From Schizochytrium sp. TIO01 (taxonomy: Eukaryota > Sar > Bigyra > Thraustochytrida > Thraustochytriidae), in NCBI GenBank assembly GCA_004764695.1, contig SMSO01000031.1, forward strand, positions 4,635,048 to 4,699,047: a stretch of 64,000 nucleotides of DNA. The letters run 5' to 3'. Every line of letters begins with the position of its first letter. The stretch's first letter is position 1. Below, in pieces: positions 29,690 through 40,100 of this stretch. The position numbers and the translations under genes were made by a program. The notes beneath the pieces are model-generated. The model had not been told where the DNA came from and did not search any database. It saw only the letters and a list, made by a program, of their open reading frames with translations.

Positions 29690-30760
29690 GATAAGAATAA
29701 TAATTCTAAAATATCCCGCGATAGTTATGGAGAAAAGTAAGCAGTGCTCTCTAATGAAAGCACGGACGCACCTGATTGGACCTTCAAAGCACCACAAGCT
29801 GTGCGCGCTTCCGTCATCGTTGGGTTTTTCAAAACTCCCAATGCTGGTGTAACCAAAATAGAGGAATTAGCCACCCCCCCAAAAAAACCTAGCGTTAGCT
29901 CTTCTTACAAGTTTCGTAAAACCGTGATAAAACCCAGGTTTCCGAGGTCGGGCCACGCAGCTGGAGCAGACAGAAGGAAAGGCCAAGTCATTCTCCCTTT
30001 CCTCAAAATCTTCCTTACCTACACCAGGGAGTTCTCCGATCAAGTAACAATGCCGTATGCAAATTAATCGCCCGGGTCATGCTAACTTCTGCTTTTCGTG
30101 CATGAAGGAAAGGTCTGGTCAGAAGATAAGACACTTAATGCATACCACAGTATCATTGCCTTAGGCTCAGGAGGTCGCTCATTTCAGAACATATACGACG
30201 CTGATGGTTAAGACATTGAGTGTGGCACAAGGGTAGACAATACCAACAACAACAAAACCAAAATTTCTCTGTCGCCGTGCCGACAAAATCCAAGGGAAAT
30301 TGGCTCAAAAGAAAAAAGGTAAAACTGCCTTGAGATGTGCATACCCGCGTACACTCCTCTCCAAATCAAAAACAAGACTACCGAAATTAACTGCTAGCTT
30401 GCACTTTAGCTCTATGAAAACTATCGTGTTATTCTTCTACCTAAATTCGAAACCTCCCAGACGGGCAACAAGTTAACAAGACAGATCAAAAGCAGGACAG
30501 TCAGAACGATGTGTCGTTGGGGCCACCATAGCATCCGCCAAGCCCTCATTCACACGGCCTGCTTTTCCTCTGACGTAGACTTGTCATTCGCCGAGAGGTT
30601 TTCACTTGTAAAACATGCAACGAATAGGGTACTTACTCTTCACGACAAGCTCAGAACATGCTAGTTTTTCAAATACCCTAAATGTAGCCAATGGTGATAT
30701 CTACGCCGTCCGTCAGAGGCATCCTTTTGCACTACCTATTTAAGGATATGGTTGAAGAAT
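29690..30760 (+). pseudogene. TnpB/Fanzor-type RuvC nuclease relic
   Basis: Recognised by motif order across broken frames. Around 29744-29840 is a W-T-F-K-A-P-Q-A-V-R-A segment like the W..K.P..VR block of TnpB. At 30158-30208 is A-L-G-S-G-G-R-S-F-Q-N-I-Y-D-A-D-G, matching the RuvC-I block A-L-D-P-G-V-R-T-F-Q; the catalytic Asp is Gly. At 30410-30556 is a long well-kept stretch including N-Y-R-V-I-L-L-P-K-F-E-T-S-Q and S-R-T-V-R-T-M-C-R-W-G-H-H. At 30595-30627, in another frame, the RuvC-II Glu and half a zinc ribbon appear as E-V-F-T-C-K-T-C-N, then a stop. Near 30696-30740 is a decayed RuvC-III block (D-I-Y-A-V-R, then I-L-L-H-Y-L-F one frame over). Stops at about 30081 and 30209 and at least two frame changes make it non-functional. 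N-terminus not found. Confidence 0.78.
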
Positions 30761-31214
30761 TCCCTTTGAGTCACATGTTGTTGGTTTTTAAACTCGCAAT
30801 TGGGTTTTAGCCCCAACGTCGCTATAGGAAATGCAAGGTTTGCAAATTTTATAGGTTAATTACTAAGTGAGTGAAGAGATAGTTCAAAATGATCTCATGG
30901 AAAACTCTAGTAGAAGGAATATCGAGGAGTGTCTTGCACTCGTGCAGAAGACGCAAAACAAGCTCGACAGTAGCAGTTTATTCATGCGAGAGGCTTCTGA
31001 TTGTGCAAAGCCTAACAATATCGGCGCACACACACGAAGATTCCAATTTTGACCGAAAGAGTAAAAAGTTTGCTAGCATTAGCAAAGATTGCTTTTGTGA
31101 GCAGTTCGGAAATACGGACAGTTTGACCAAGTCCGATCAGACAGTGGCGGTGGTTCATTCAAGGCTCCGTACAGAGAGGCATTGTAGAGGATCTGGGAAC
31201 ACACTCCGTGAAAG

Positions 31215-31877
31215 ATGGCTCTTGCAAGAGTTCTTAACGATGATGTGGTAAAGCAGCTTGATGGCGCGTATTTTGGCGTTGATTGGCACTACGTGTCGAT
31301 TGAAGACTTGGAAGAGCGCTTTCAAACTGACGTGCAGCGTGGCATGGACATGACAGTTGCTAGCGAGAAGTTTGACAGCATTGGACCTAATTTGGTACCT
31401 TCACCTCAACCTTGCCCTTCATGGCTTTGTTGTCTCTTGCCCTGGCTGCGCAACACACCGACCATGCAAACGTACCGTCGTTGTATTCCAGAGAGTGCAC
31501 AGGTCATACGGAGTGGTCGGTGTATATGTACTGATCCAACCTCCCTTGTTATAGGAGATATTGTCTACATTGAAGAGAAAGAAATTGTACCAGCAGACTG
31601 CCGCATTCTGAGTTGCAGTGATGATCTCAGCATTCAAGCATTTGATATTCCTGAAATAACCTTGCCTGCTTCGGCATCCCTTGGTAACCCACGCGATTCT
31701 TTCTTGGAGTCTCGCAATATCCTTTACACTGGAAGCCAAATTATTTCTGGTCATGCGCGTGCAATTGTAGTCAGCACTGGGCGCCAGACTGTCATGGGTT
31801 CTCTTATTAGAATGGGATTGTGGCCTCTAAGTGACCACGCAAGGTCTGGAGATACGCTTCCACTTTTGCCGATGTGA
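31215..31877 (+). pseudogene. truncated P-type ATPase (Na+/K+/H+-ATPase-like) lacking M1-M2 and catalytic core
   Basis: 220 aa open frame from ATG. Residues 25-70 match the cation-ATPase N-terminal domain (H-Y-V-S-I-E-D-L-E-E-R-F, then D-V-Q-R-G-M-D-M-T-V-A and G-P-N). Residues about 95-205 match the actuator domain (A-Q-V-I-R-S-G, S-L-V-I-G-D-I-V, P-A-D-C-R-I-L, E-S-R-N-I-L-Y-T-G-S, V-V-S-T-G-R-Q-T-V-M-G). The roughly 65 residues of membrane helices M1-M2 that should lie between are missing without breaking the frame. The T-G-E-S dephosphorylation loop is replaced by an unrelated I-P-E-I-T-L-P-A sequence. The phosphorylation and nucleotide domains and M3-M10 are absent, and no continuation was found in any frame after the stop. 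It cannot pump ions. It may be a decayed duplicate or an expressed actuator-only peptide; the intact 220-codon frame leaves the second open. Confidence 0.65.
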
Positions 31878-32824
31878 ACACTTCATACCAAGTTGATGGA
31901 TGCCGCCTTCCAGATTGCAGAGATTTTTTTTTTCGTAGAGAAGAGGTGTATAATTCTTTAAAGAAACAGAAATAGAAATAGAAGAAAACGTTAGAGCTGT
32001 GAGCATGCAGCAGCTTAAGCAAAATTCGCTCCAACAACTGAGTGAAAGCAATTGGTAATGAACAATAGATAGATAATACATAAACTTGATGCAAAATTAT
32101 TTTCTACGGTGCTGTTGCACGATCGCTTTAAGATTAGGGCTAAAAAAACAAAAATTGAGTATTATGCATCAAGAATAGAGGACGTTTTGTCAACAGAAAT
32201 TCGGACTTTACTAACACAAGAACTCGGGATCTTCGTCAAAGAGTGAAAAGAAATGTCTCCGACATCTCTTCTTGACATCGCTTCCAAATCCAAGTAATCC
32301 AAGTTCAATTAGGCTTGGCCTCAAGCAAGGACAGCATTGCGTTCTCTACTAATATAGTACAGATTTTCAGTTATATTATAGCCACATAGAGATAGACTGT
32401 CTGTCTGTTGCTATAGAAGTTTTGGCAATAATTCTGTTTGATTCAACGAAGTCGACATTTCGATCGTGTCACCGACATCGATTGCATAAACGCGGGCCCG
32501 GTCGTGCATGATCTTATCTGATCTTCCGTAATAAATTCGCAGACATTTTGGCTGATCCAACGAACTGACTTGTCTTATCAAGCCAACGAAAGACAAGAGT
32601 ATGTAATCAAGATCATGACAAAATTGTTCATCTTGCAAACACCACATTAAGCTCCTATCTCAGGGTTACATGAGGAAAAAAACTTTACACAAAAAGAGCA
32701 ACGAAAATACAAGAGAGTAATAGAGTAATGTAAAGATAGATAGATACAGGCGTACGATCATTCCATGAATCCTCGCAAACTACCCTGGGACACAGTGAAC
32801 GAGGGGAAATTGAGATAAATGATC
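31878..32824. other. intergenic, no gene recognised
   Basis: AT-rich convergent space between the ATPase fragment and the PHD-finger gene. Short frames only; those at 31807-32094 (minus) are low-complexity. Confidence 0.4.
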
Positions 32825-35073
32825 TTAGATCATGTTGGAAGGTATGCAACTCGGGCATGTGAACGACTCCACAGTCTGTCCATAGCGCTGTGGAAGGCGG
32901 AGACATTTTAAATGGTACCATCGGCCACAACGATCACAGCAAATTTCGCCACCGCGAAATCTATCTTCAACCATCGTCATGCACTTAGGACAGAGTGCCG
33001 ACATTGTTCGTCGAAGTAGTACAGGAAATCGAAACTCGCCACCATCTACGTGTCCAGGCTCAATAACCATGCGACATCTTCTAGGCCGGCTCCGCATGGA
33101 ACGCGGGTTCAAGGCGGCATGATGATCATCAAGCCAAGTTTGTAATGAAGATGCTAGCTCCTTCTGCCTATTGAGATCTTCAACCATCTGTTCAGGTTTC
33201 GTAATAGGTAGGTAAGCAAGCTCCTCATCCAGGCCAATTTCTCGAGCGACCTCTCCACACTCCTCCATCTGTTCAAGCAGGGCAGTTTCTTGTTTGAGTG
33301 CCTCGATCATGGCAGCATCTTGCACAAAGGTGCGATCCAAGAATGCGTGGGCGCGTGGATATAGTTTCAGTCTATCAAGATCAAGGTCAGGAGCTTCTTC
33401 AGGAGAAGGTTCCTTCGCCGCATACCATGTTTTCCATGCCTCAGCTTCTGACCGGCAGTGGTACCAAACTTCAAGTGCATCGCGTAAAACCGCAGCAGCG
33501 TCCTCGCTATTAAATTGGTAGGATCCACAGTCGCCTCCGAAAACGAGTTGCGTAGGGCGAGGTCTCGGTAAAAGGTTTTCAGCACCAGCAATGGCCTCCA
33601 GTTCATTCTCATCTGCCTCAACAGCCTCCATTTTGGTCTCTGTTGCTTCCTCCAGCATTTCATCGTCCCCGTCGCTGTCCACGCGAACTTTGCCCTCGGT
33701 ATGCTGGGGAGGAGTAGACTGGAGTGTAGGAGCAGCCTCGGCTGATTCTTGACGAGAAGCAGAAAAGGCAGCCTTGGCTTGAGTGGAAACGCTTGTGGTA
33801 TCGCTCGTCGAATCGTCCTCTTTTACCTTAATAATCTCTGTACCCATGCCCATTGAAACCTCGCCAGGTTCATCATTTTCGTCATCAACCATTTCACAAG
33901 TGACAGGGACATTGAAAATTTTGCGCAAGATATATCGGTTCGCAGATTCCACAAGCTCTCGCAAGGGTGCTTCAATTGCTTCACAAGGAACATCGGTGCA
34001 GATTTCTGTGAAAACATTACGCACCACGTCTCCTGGGAGCGTACCGTAAGTCGACGCTTGTCCTTCGATGGAATCCAAAAGCGTTATTTTAATAAGTTCT
34101 TTGGCAGTCTCTGATTGTTTGAGATGGCTTCGAAGATCATTAGCGGCTCTGTGCGCCTCATGAAGGTTTTGGAGTGTCTTAAACCATGCCTCTTCTGATC
34201 CCTGAATACCAATGTTAGGTGTAGTCAGCGGTAATAAGTAGTGGTAGCGAAATTGACACGTCGTGGGCGTTCTTCGTCATGCTCTACCTCTGCAAGAGGC
34301 TCGTTTCGCAACTCTTCCTGGCAGCTACGGTCTGCTGCGCCAAGGGTGGCGCAAAGTTTTTGTACGTACTGCAAGAGGTCCTTATCCTCACGTAAGCTTG
34401 GGGTGGATTCTGCAAATGACTGCACCTTGATCAGAGCTTCTTCTAGCGATGTGCATGCGCTGAGATCAATCGAAGGAGTGCGATCGATCACAGGGTTCTG
34501 GTTTGGTATTATGGAAACCTCTTTGGATTCTTCAGGTTGAAAATTAGAGTCCTTCCCTGAGGCCTCCGAGACGTTCTTCTTCACATCTGTTTTCTGATCG
34601 CCTCCCAAAATGGGTTCTGTTGCTTCTTTTTTCATCTTCGAGGTATTTTCTGTGGCTGAAGATTTTTCGGCATCCATCGTTTCCATTTCCTGGCCTTGGC
34701 AAGGCACCTCTGTGCTCTTCTGCGCCTCAAGGTCGCTGTCCTCCGCGGTGCGAGCTCTCTTTCTCGGTGCCTTATCCTCCTCATCCTCCTCACCCTTGAG
34801 AACTTCGCTTGAGGCTTGGGTTTTTACGTTATCTCTGGATGAAACATCCATATTCCCTGAAGATTCTTCTTCATTGGCTTTCATAGAGTCCTTCCCTGAG
34901 CCCTTTTGAGTTTCCACAGATGCTCTCTCAACTTCGGCTGGCTCCGGCCCATGTTTGTTATCATCATACTCACTTGTACTGGGCAACTCGCAAGTCACGC
35001 GCACAGGCGTAGCACATGATACTGAGTCTGAAGCTGTCGTTGAAGGCTGCGTCGCCTCCCCGCTGCACGGCAT
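32825..35073 (-). CDS. spliced nuclear protein with C-terminal PHD finger
   Basis: Two exons. Exon 1 runs from the first in-frame ATG (35073) to a donor GAG/GTAGAG at 34288. Intron 34287-34202 (86 bases) has a GCTGAC branch-like site and an ATTCAG acceptor. Exon 2 runs from 34201 to the stop at 32825. Both junctions are phase 0 and the total is exactly 720 codons. Without splicing, exon 1 stops nine codons past the overlap and exon 2 has no ATG near its start. The N-terminal part is acidic, Ser/Glu/Lys-rich and disordered, with a basic RKRAR cluster suggesting nuclear localisation. The middle is helical. The last 50 residues form a C4-H-C3 PHD finger (C-P-K-C, then C-C-D-R-C, W-Y-H-L-K-C, C-P-S-C). 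PHD fingers usually read histone-tail methylation, so a chromatin role is likely but the complex is unknown. A GTAAGT at about 35156 hints at a 5' UTR intron. Confidence 0.72.
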
Positions 35074-36141
35074 CGCAAACAGCGAGCCCGTGCCAGTCTT
35101 GAAATTCAACTCTGGTTTCGATTTCGTGTTCACGCAATTGCTAATCTTATACTACTTACCTAGTAGTAGCCTTGCTAGAGAATTAGGTATATATCTACAG
35201 TAGCAGGCACTTTCCTAACAGCGTGTAGGCCCTATTTATTGATTACTTTTAGTTTAGTGCACCTTCGTATTCTTTTGTTTCTCCGTGACGTGATGCCAGC
35301 ACTGCGAAACCGGGCTCAAAGCTGACTGCAAAAAACTCGTGAGAGGAACATGACAAGTAACGTATATAATTATCGCCAAGGGGGTGAGTTGAAGGCGATA
35401 TGTACGAGAGAAGATGGGAATACTATACCTTTTCACTGATACACAGCTTGGCCATTTTTTCCTGCCTTTACTTGCTGTAGTAGTAACAGATAGAACTCAT
35501 GTGTAGGAACACTGGTGCATGCTGTTTGTCCAACACAACGAATGGTACGAACCTCATGTATCATGTGTTTTCTTTGAGAAGATGGTGAAGCTCCTGCACA
35601 AGCTCTATTTGTATGCGCAATTGCCTTCAGGAACCCGTTGCGTTTGCTTCTGAGAAGAATTGTTGACAGGGGCTTATATTGAATTTCGTGTTTAATAGGG
35701 TTTAACACACTGGCCTGTTTAGTACTTTGTAGATATGAAACCCTTATCCTCATTCGTAATCATAGGTCGCACAAAAGCAATTTGTATGGGTCGCCCGATC
35801 TCCAGCATCTTAGAAATGTCTGCCCATGAGCTTTGTGAGCTACCTGCCATACGCCAAATTTTAGATGACAGCATCAAAATGACACTTCCCATCAGCATTA
35901 TTTTATCATATTGTGCCCATCCAAAGGGTTCGCATAAAACACAAAAAGCACACTTGGTAGACCAAGAAGATAGTTTTCTATGTTCAAACAGTCTCATCCG
36001 TCTTCACCACAACCGTTGTCGGCAACGCAGGGTGACGCACATTTTACAGATAATCTCCACCTATGCACAGGAAAACTCTGTGTATTATTACACTTTGTTT
36101 GAGAGGTATGATGAAAGAGTGACGGCAAAAAAGAAACTAGG
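35074..36141. other. 1-kb divergent intergenic region
   Basis: Open frames on both strands (35433-35753 and 35719-35997 minus; 35735-36256 plus) overlap one another. The minus frame 35719-35997 has ATG and a hydrophobic patch but no recognisable motif. I call none of them. Dispersed-motif words (CTACTTACCTAGTAGTAG) lie near 35153. Confidence 0.35.
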
Positions 36142-36919
36142 ATGGGCGGAGACGAGCAGAAGAAGCGCGCGCGCGAGGCGGAGGACCCAAGCCGTGAGCC
36201 CAAACGCCGTGCGGAGAATGGAAATGATGATATCGAAGAGGCCAAAGAGCGGGTAGCCCTCAAACCCGCTGCTGATGCGGAAGAGCGACCCGGTTTTGAA
36301 AAATGGCGTCGCACAGGGAATTCTGGGCGCAACGGTGAAGGCGGTAAGGGCAGCGCGCTTGATGCGACCGTGGAGACTACCGAAGCACCTGTTGCGACGC
36401 CCAAAGAGTCCTTTGGGAGTGGGCTTGCAGCTACTTCCAACCGTGTCGAGGAGGCTGGAGCTGCACAGGAGCCCCGAAAACCAGAAAGATTCAAAGGATT
36501 CGTTTAAAGTTAGTCCAAGTTTATCGAATTCTGGTGCTGTAGCAGACGAAGCCTCAGCAATTTTTGGTGACGAGGGTGAAGAAGAGGAGGAACTCACGGT
36601 CTTCGTGGACTTCAAACTGCTGCAGAATAAGTGTAGCTCTTTATCTGGGCTTCCAGAGATCCGGGTGCAACGGGGTTACAGACACGATACCCTCCGCGTC
36701 AGTGTGGGCGAGTTCGATCTGGAAGGAGAAGTGGAACCGTCCTTAGGGTCTATTGCTATCTTTGAAAAGGATACAGACGCGAGAGCCTGCAGATTTGTTG
36801 CTGCCACTGACGCCTCTGCCGTGCTCTCCACGCTTTCTAACCAGGCTCCCGCTTTCCCTACGCTCAGAGTACCCCTTAAAAGCGAGGGGGTCCCCGTAGA
36901 GTCCACGCATAGCATATAG
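36142..36919 (+). CDS. probable small TFIIIC subunit (GTF3C6/tau55-like), spliced
   Basis: Two overlapping frames appear to be one gene. The first opens with ATG at 36142 and encodes a charged, disordered region. The second (stop at 36917-36919) carries the conserved part. A donor GCG/GTAAGG at 36344 and an acceptor CTGTAG at 36542 join them in phase, giving 192 aa. The conserved part runs from an acidic G-E-E-E-E-E leading into T-V-F-V-D-F, then P-E-I-R-V-Q, L-R-V-S-V-G-E-F, and L-E-G-E-V-E-P-S-L-G-S-I-A-I-F-E. It follows the TFIIIC subunit 6 pattern (acidic stretch, VLVEL, F-x-G-E-Y-E-D-T-L-G-T-x-I-F-E). That subunit is part of the factor that recruits RNA polymerase III to tRNA genes. The intron position is my reconstruction and alternative acceptors exist. 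Identity is by short motif only. Confidence 0.45.
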
Positions 36920-37164
36920 ATGGTAGGTGTGTACTCGCTAGGAGGCTCGCTGGTGTCCCCGGGGACCGTCGCGCTGGGGCATGGCGCGGATTATTTCTCT
37001 AGCTAGCTCTCTGCCTTAAGCGATGGCGAACATAGGTGCTTGGGGCTGAATGACGTAGGGCGCGAGGGCTCGGTTTCTCCAAAGGTGGATGGTGCCAGGT
37101 GAGGTGTGGTATTGAATAGTCAATACGAAGGTTGCTCTTGTTGTCGGCAAGGTTGTCTGGGAAG

Positions 37165-40100
37165 ATGCGGGCAACAACGAAACTTCCGATGACTTTGACA
37201 ACAGGTAATATACCGAGACCTTACACAGCTGGAAACCCGTCACCAGCATCAACAGACCACAAAGCTAAAAGGGGACGAATGGTAGGTAGAAACAAGACTC
37301 TCAATCGAGATTACCCTGCGACGATTGATGACACAGATTCTTTGATGAGGCTATGCACTTGCGATGATTGCATGGCAAAAGTTCGGGATGAGGCGCGTGC
37401 GAGGGTACTAGCTAGGAGCTCCCAGCCATGGAGCAGGCGTGCTGGCCTTGGTGAGGCGGATTATATGTCGTGTGGATGTAAAGAACGGCCGCGAAGTGCA
37501 TTAGGGCAGACACAGCGATTGGAAAGTCCGACATGGCTTACTAATGAGTGCCATTCGAGACAAATACAAAGACCCCTTCCCATAAATCGATCATTTTTAG
37601 TAAGCAATAAAGCTGTGCGGCGCAAACTTGGACGCGCTAAATGTGTCTCGAGTTCGACAGATAAACGTTTACGTGATTTGGAGAAGTTATTCGGCTTAGC
37701 AGAAAAACATGGCGTAACGCTCAAGTCAACAAAGCCTGGCCCACTTCCTTCATTCCAGGAACTACAACGCAGGGAACGCCGGAGACGCAAGCGTATCCAA
37801 GCAGCAGGTGAGCAACGATTTGCGGCAGTGGATATTCAGCGCATATGGCGGGGATACAGTGCACGTAAGCGCACGAGACTCGTGCATGGAAGAATTTGTC
37901 TTGCACAAGCTCTTATTCGTGGACATATTCAACGTGTAAGCCGCGAAATTGAAACTCTACGCGCGGAGCGCGAGGCTGCAACTATGATTCAGAGTTTCAT
38001 GCGAAAGAAAATTGCATGTGCAGAAGTTGGAGCACTTCGTGAAGCACGGGCACGAGCTGAACACGAGGCTGCCTTACTACAACAGCAGCTTGAACTCGAC
38101 TCTGCAACCACCTTGCAATCTATCTGGCGAGGTAATGTTGCTCGAAATAGTTTTTCGAGGCGTCGATCAAGTGTGATTATGGTTCAGTCATTGTTCCGCC
38201 AAAGGTTTGCCTCACGTGAGGTCGAGGAACTTCGTCAAGAACGGCACCGGCAGAGTGAGGCTATTTTAATGATTCAAAAATGCACTCGCGGTGCGCTTAC
38301 TCGCACTGCTCTGCGTGCAGCTAAAGAAGATTCAGCAGCTCGTGTGATACAGAAGCTTATGAGGTGGTACTTAAACCGTGCTCAGCTCCGCCTCCATCGG
38401 CTTTTAAAAAATAACTTGCAAAATATGTGGAATGATTTGCGTGATGAGGCATCTTCCGGCGAAGAATGCATCAAACTATTATTAAAAGACTACCCTCAGT
38501 TTGATCGTAATGAAGCAGCTATTCACGCAGCATTGTTCATTATGTTTGCACGTCGTAACTTCGACGAAGCTGTTGATCTTGTTCAATCACACGCTTCCAC
38601 AAATGATCCACGAGCTTGCTATCTCCGTGCACTTGCTATGCGCCTCGGCGGTAGAGGAGCTCCGGGTCTTCTTGTGCAGCTTGTGGGAAAGGGAAAACAG
38701 CTTGAGCTTGATATTCGCCTACGCGAGGAGAAAGTTACCCCAAAAGTCTTTTTTGGGCCAGGACGAACTACAGCACTCCCCTGTATGGAAGAGCTTGAGT
38801 TTCTTTTGCGTACGTCTGTCAACGCATCTGGGAATCTCGGAGATGAACGTGCAAAACGTCTTTGTATACATGGTGCATTCCGTCACCTTGTTGTTAAAGA
38901 TACAGACGGCGCAGAACGCTTACTCTTAGAGGCCGCTGCACTCACGCCACATGACCCCTTTGTGAGTATGTGTTTCTATGGGAGAGATGCTAAACCCGAC
39001 GAACCACTGCCAAGTCCAGGTCTTTGTGAAGAGGATTTTGCTGGTAGCGGTGCTCTATGCGTATTGATTAAGGAAGATCTCATCCTTCGAGAATTTGATC
39101 ATGTGCGAGTTTCTGTCCTCGAACGGCGGAGCAAGCGTGGAAGAATTGATCTAATGTTTTCTGCAACGTGTTTGTCATCCGAATCGAATGATAAGGATGA
39201 TCAACGAAAAACCCTTATTATGGCCCATTCTCAACTGCGAGAGTGGGCATCTTTCCTGGACCAGCCAGATGCGATCACAGTAAAATGTACCCCTCTGGCA
39301 GTTTCCCTTTATGCCGAATTGGTGGACTCGCTTGATGTTGTACGCACAGATCGCGACAATGCAACATGGTCGACTGTAGAGCTTGCATTAAGGTTTACAC
39401 AAAGATCAATTGGGACTCGTGTTCAGCGCACGCGCATGGGCCACCTCCTAAGTATCACCTTCTTTCTAGAAGAGCAGCTTCGATTGAGAATTACTGCTTA
39501 TTGCGCGGCCCTGGACGATTCATTCGCTGTAGTGTTGGGAAAGACACAAATTGAGTCTCTCTGCATGGATTCCCCTTTTTTAAAGAGAATGTTTGCTACA
39601 AGAGGATGGCGCCGTGCTACGCATTTCTCTCCGCTGTTGGATCGTGTGGCTCGGCTTTTGGAGCTTGTTGACCCCCCACCAGAGACGCCAAGATACCTTT
39701 CCTACACGCGTTCAGACCCGTTACTTGTAAACAATCGAGTAGTGAAACGTCCTTTCAAACAACAATATAATTCCTTAGGCCTGACCTCAGGAAAATTCCT
39801 CAAGATAAGTGGTCTTGAAGAAGCGATGCGCTCCGCTCGACGTAACTGGGCTGCCGAACGAATTCAATCCCTCTTCCATCTGCAACGTGCCTATGATGCA
39901 TACTATCAGGCGATATTAGATCGAGCTGCAACCCATATGCAACGTATCTGGCGAGGATACACCGCACGCCGTGCCGGAGAATACTACAAAGCTGAGGCAC
40001 GGAAACACCGGGCTGCATCCAAGCTTGCAGCTTTCGGTCATGGCATCAGGGATCGGAAAAAGCTTCAAAATGATTTGAAAGAAATTATGGGTACTGCATC

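Larger units (their letters stand above)
28824..30760 (+). mobile_element. decayed IS607-type element (serine recombinase + TnpB/Fanzor)
   Basis: About 1.9 kb holding two adjacent same-strand relics in the order normal for IS607-family elements: a small serine recombinase first, then a TnpB/Fanzor-type RuvC nuclease. Both are broken by frameshifts and stops. IS607 elements have no terminal inverted repeats and make no target duplications, so the ends cannot be set from sequence alone; the limits given are those of recognisable protein similarity. In eukaryotes, IS607-type copies carrying Fanzor nucleases are known from giant DNA viruses and various protists. How this copy arrived cannot be told from the window. 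Confidence 0.75.

Noticed and set aside
35433-36256. Overlapping frames on both strands upstream of the TFIIIC-like gene
   Set aside because: No motif or clear splice model; composition is not gene-like.
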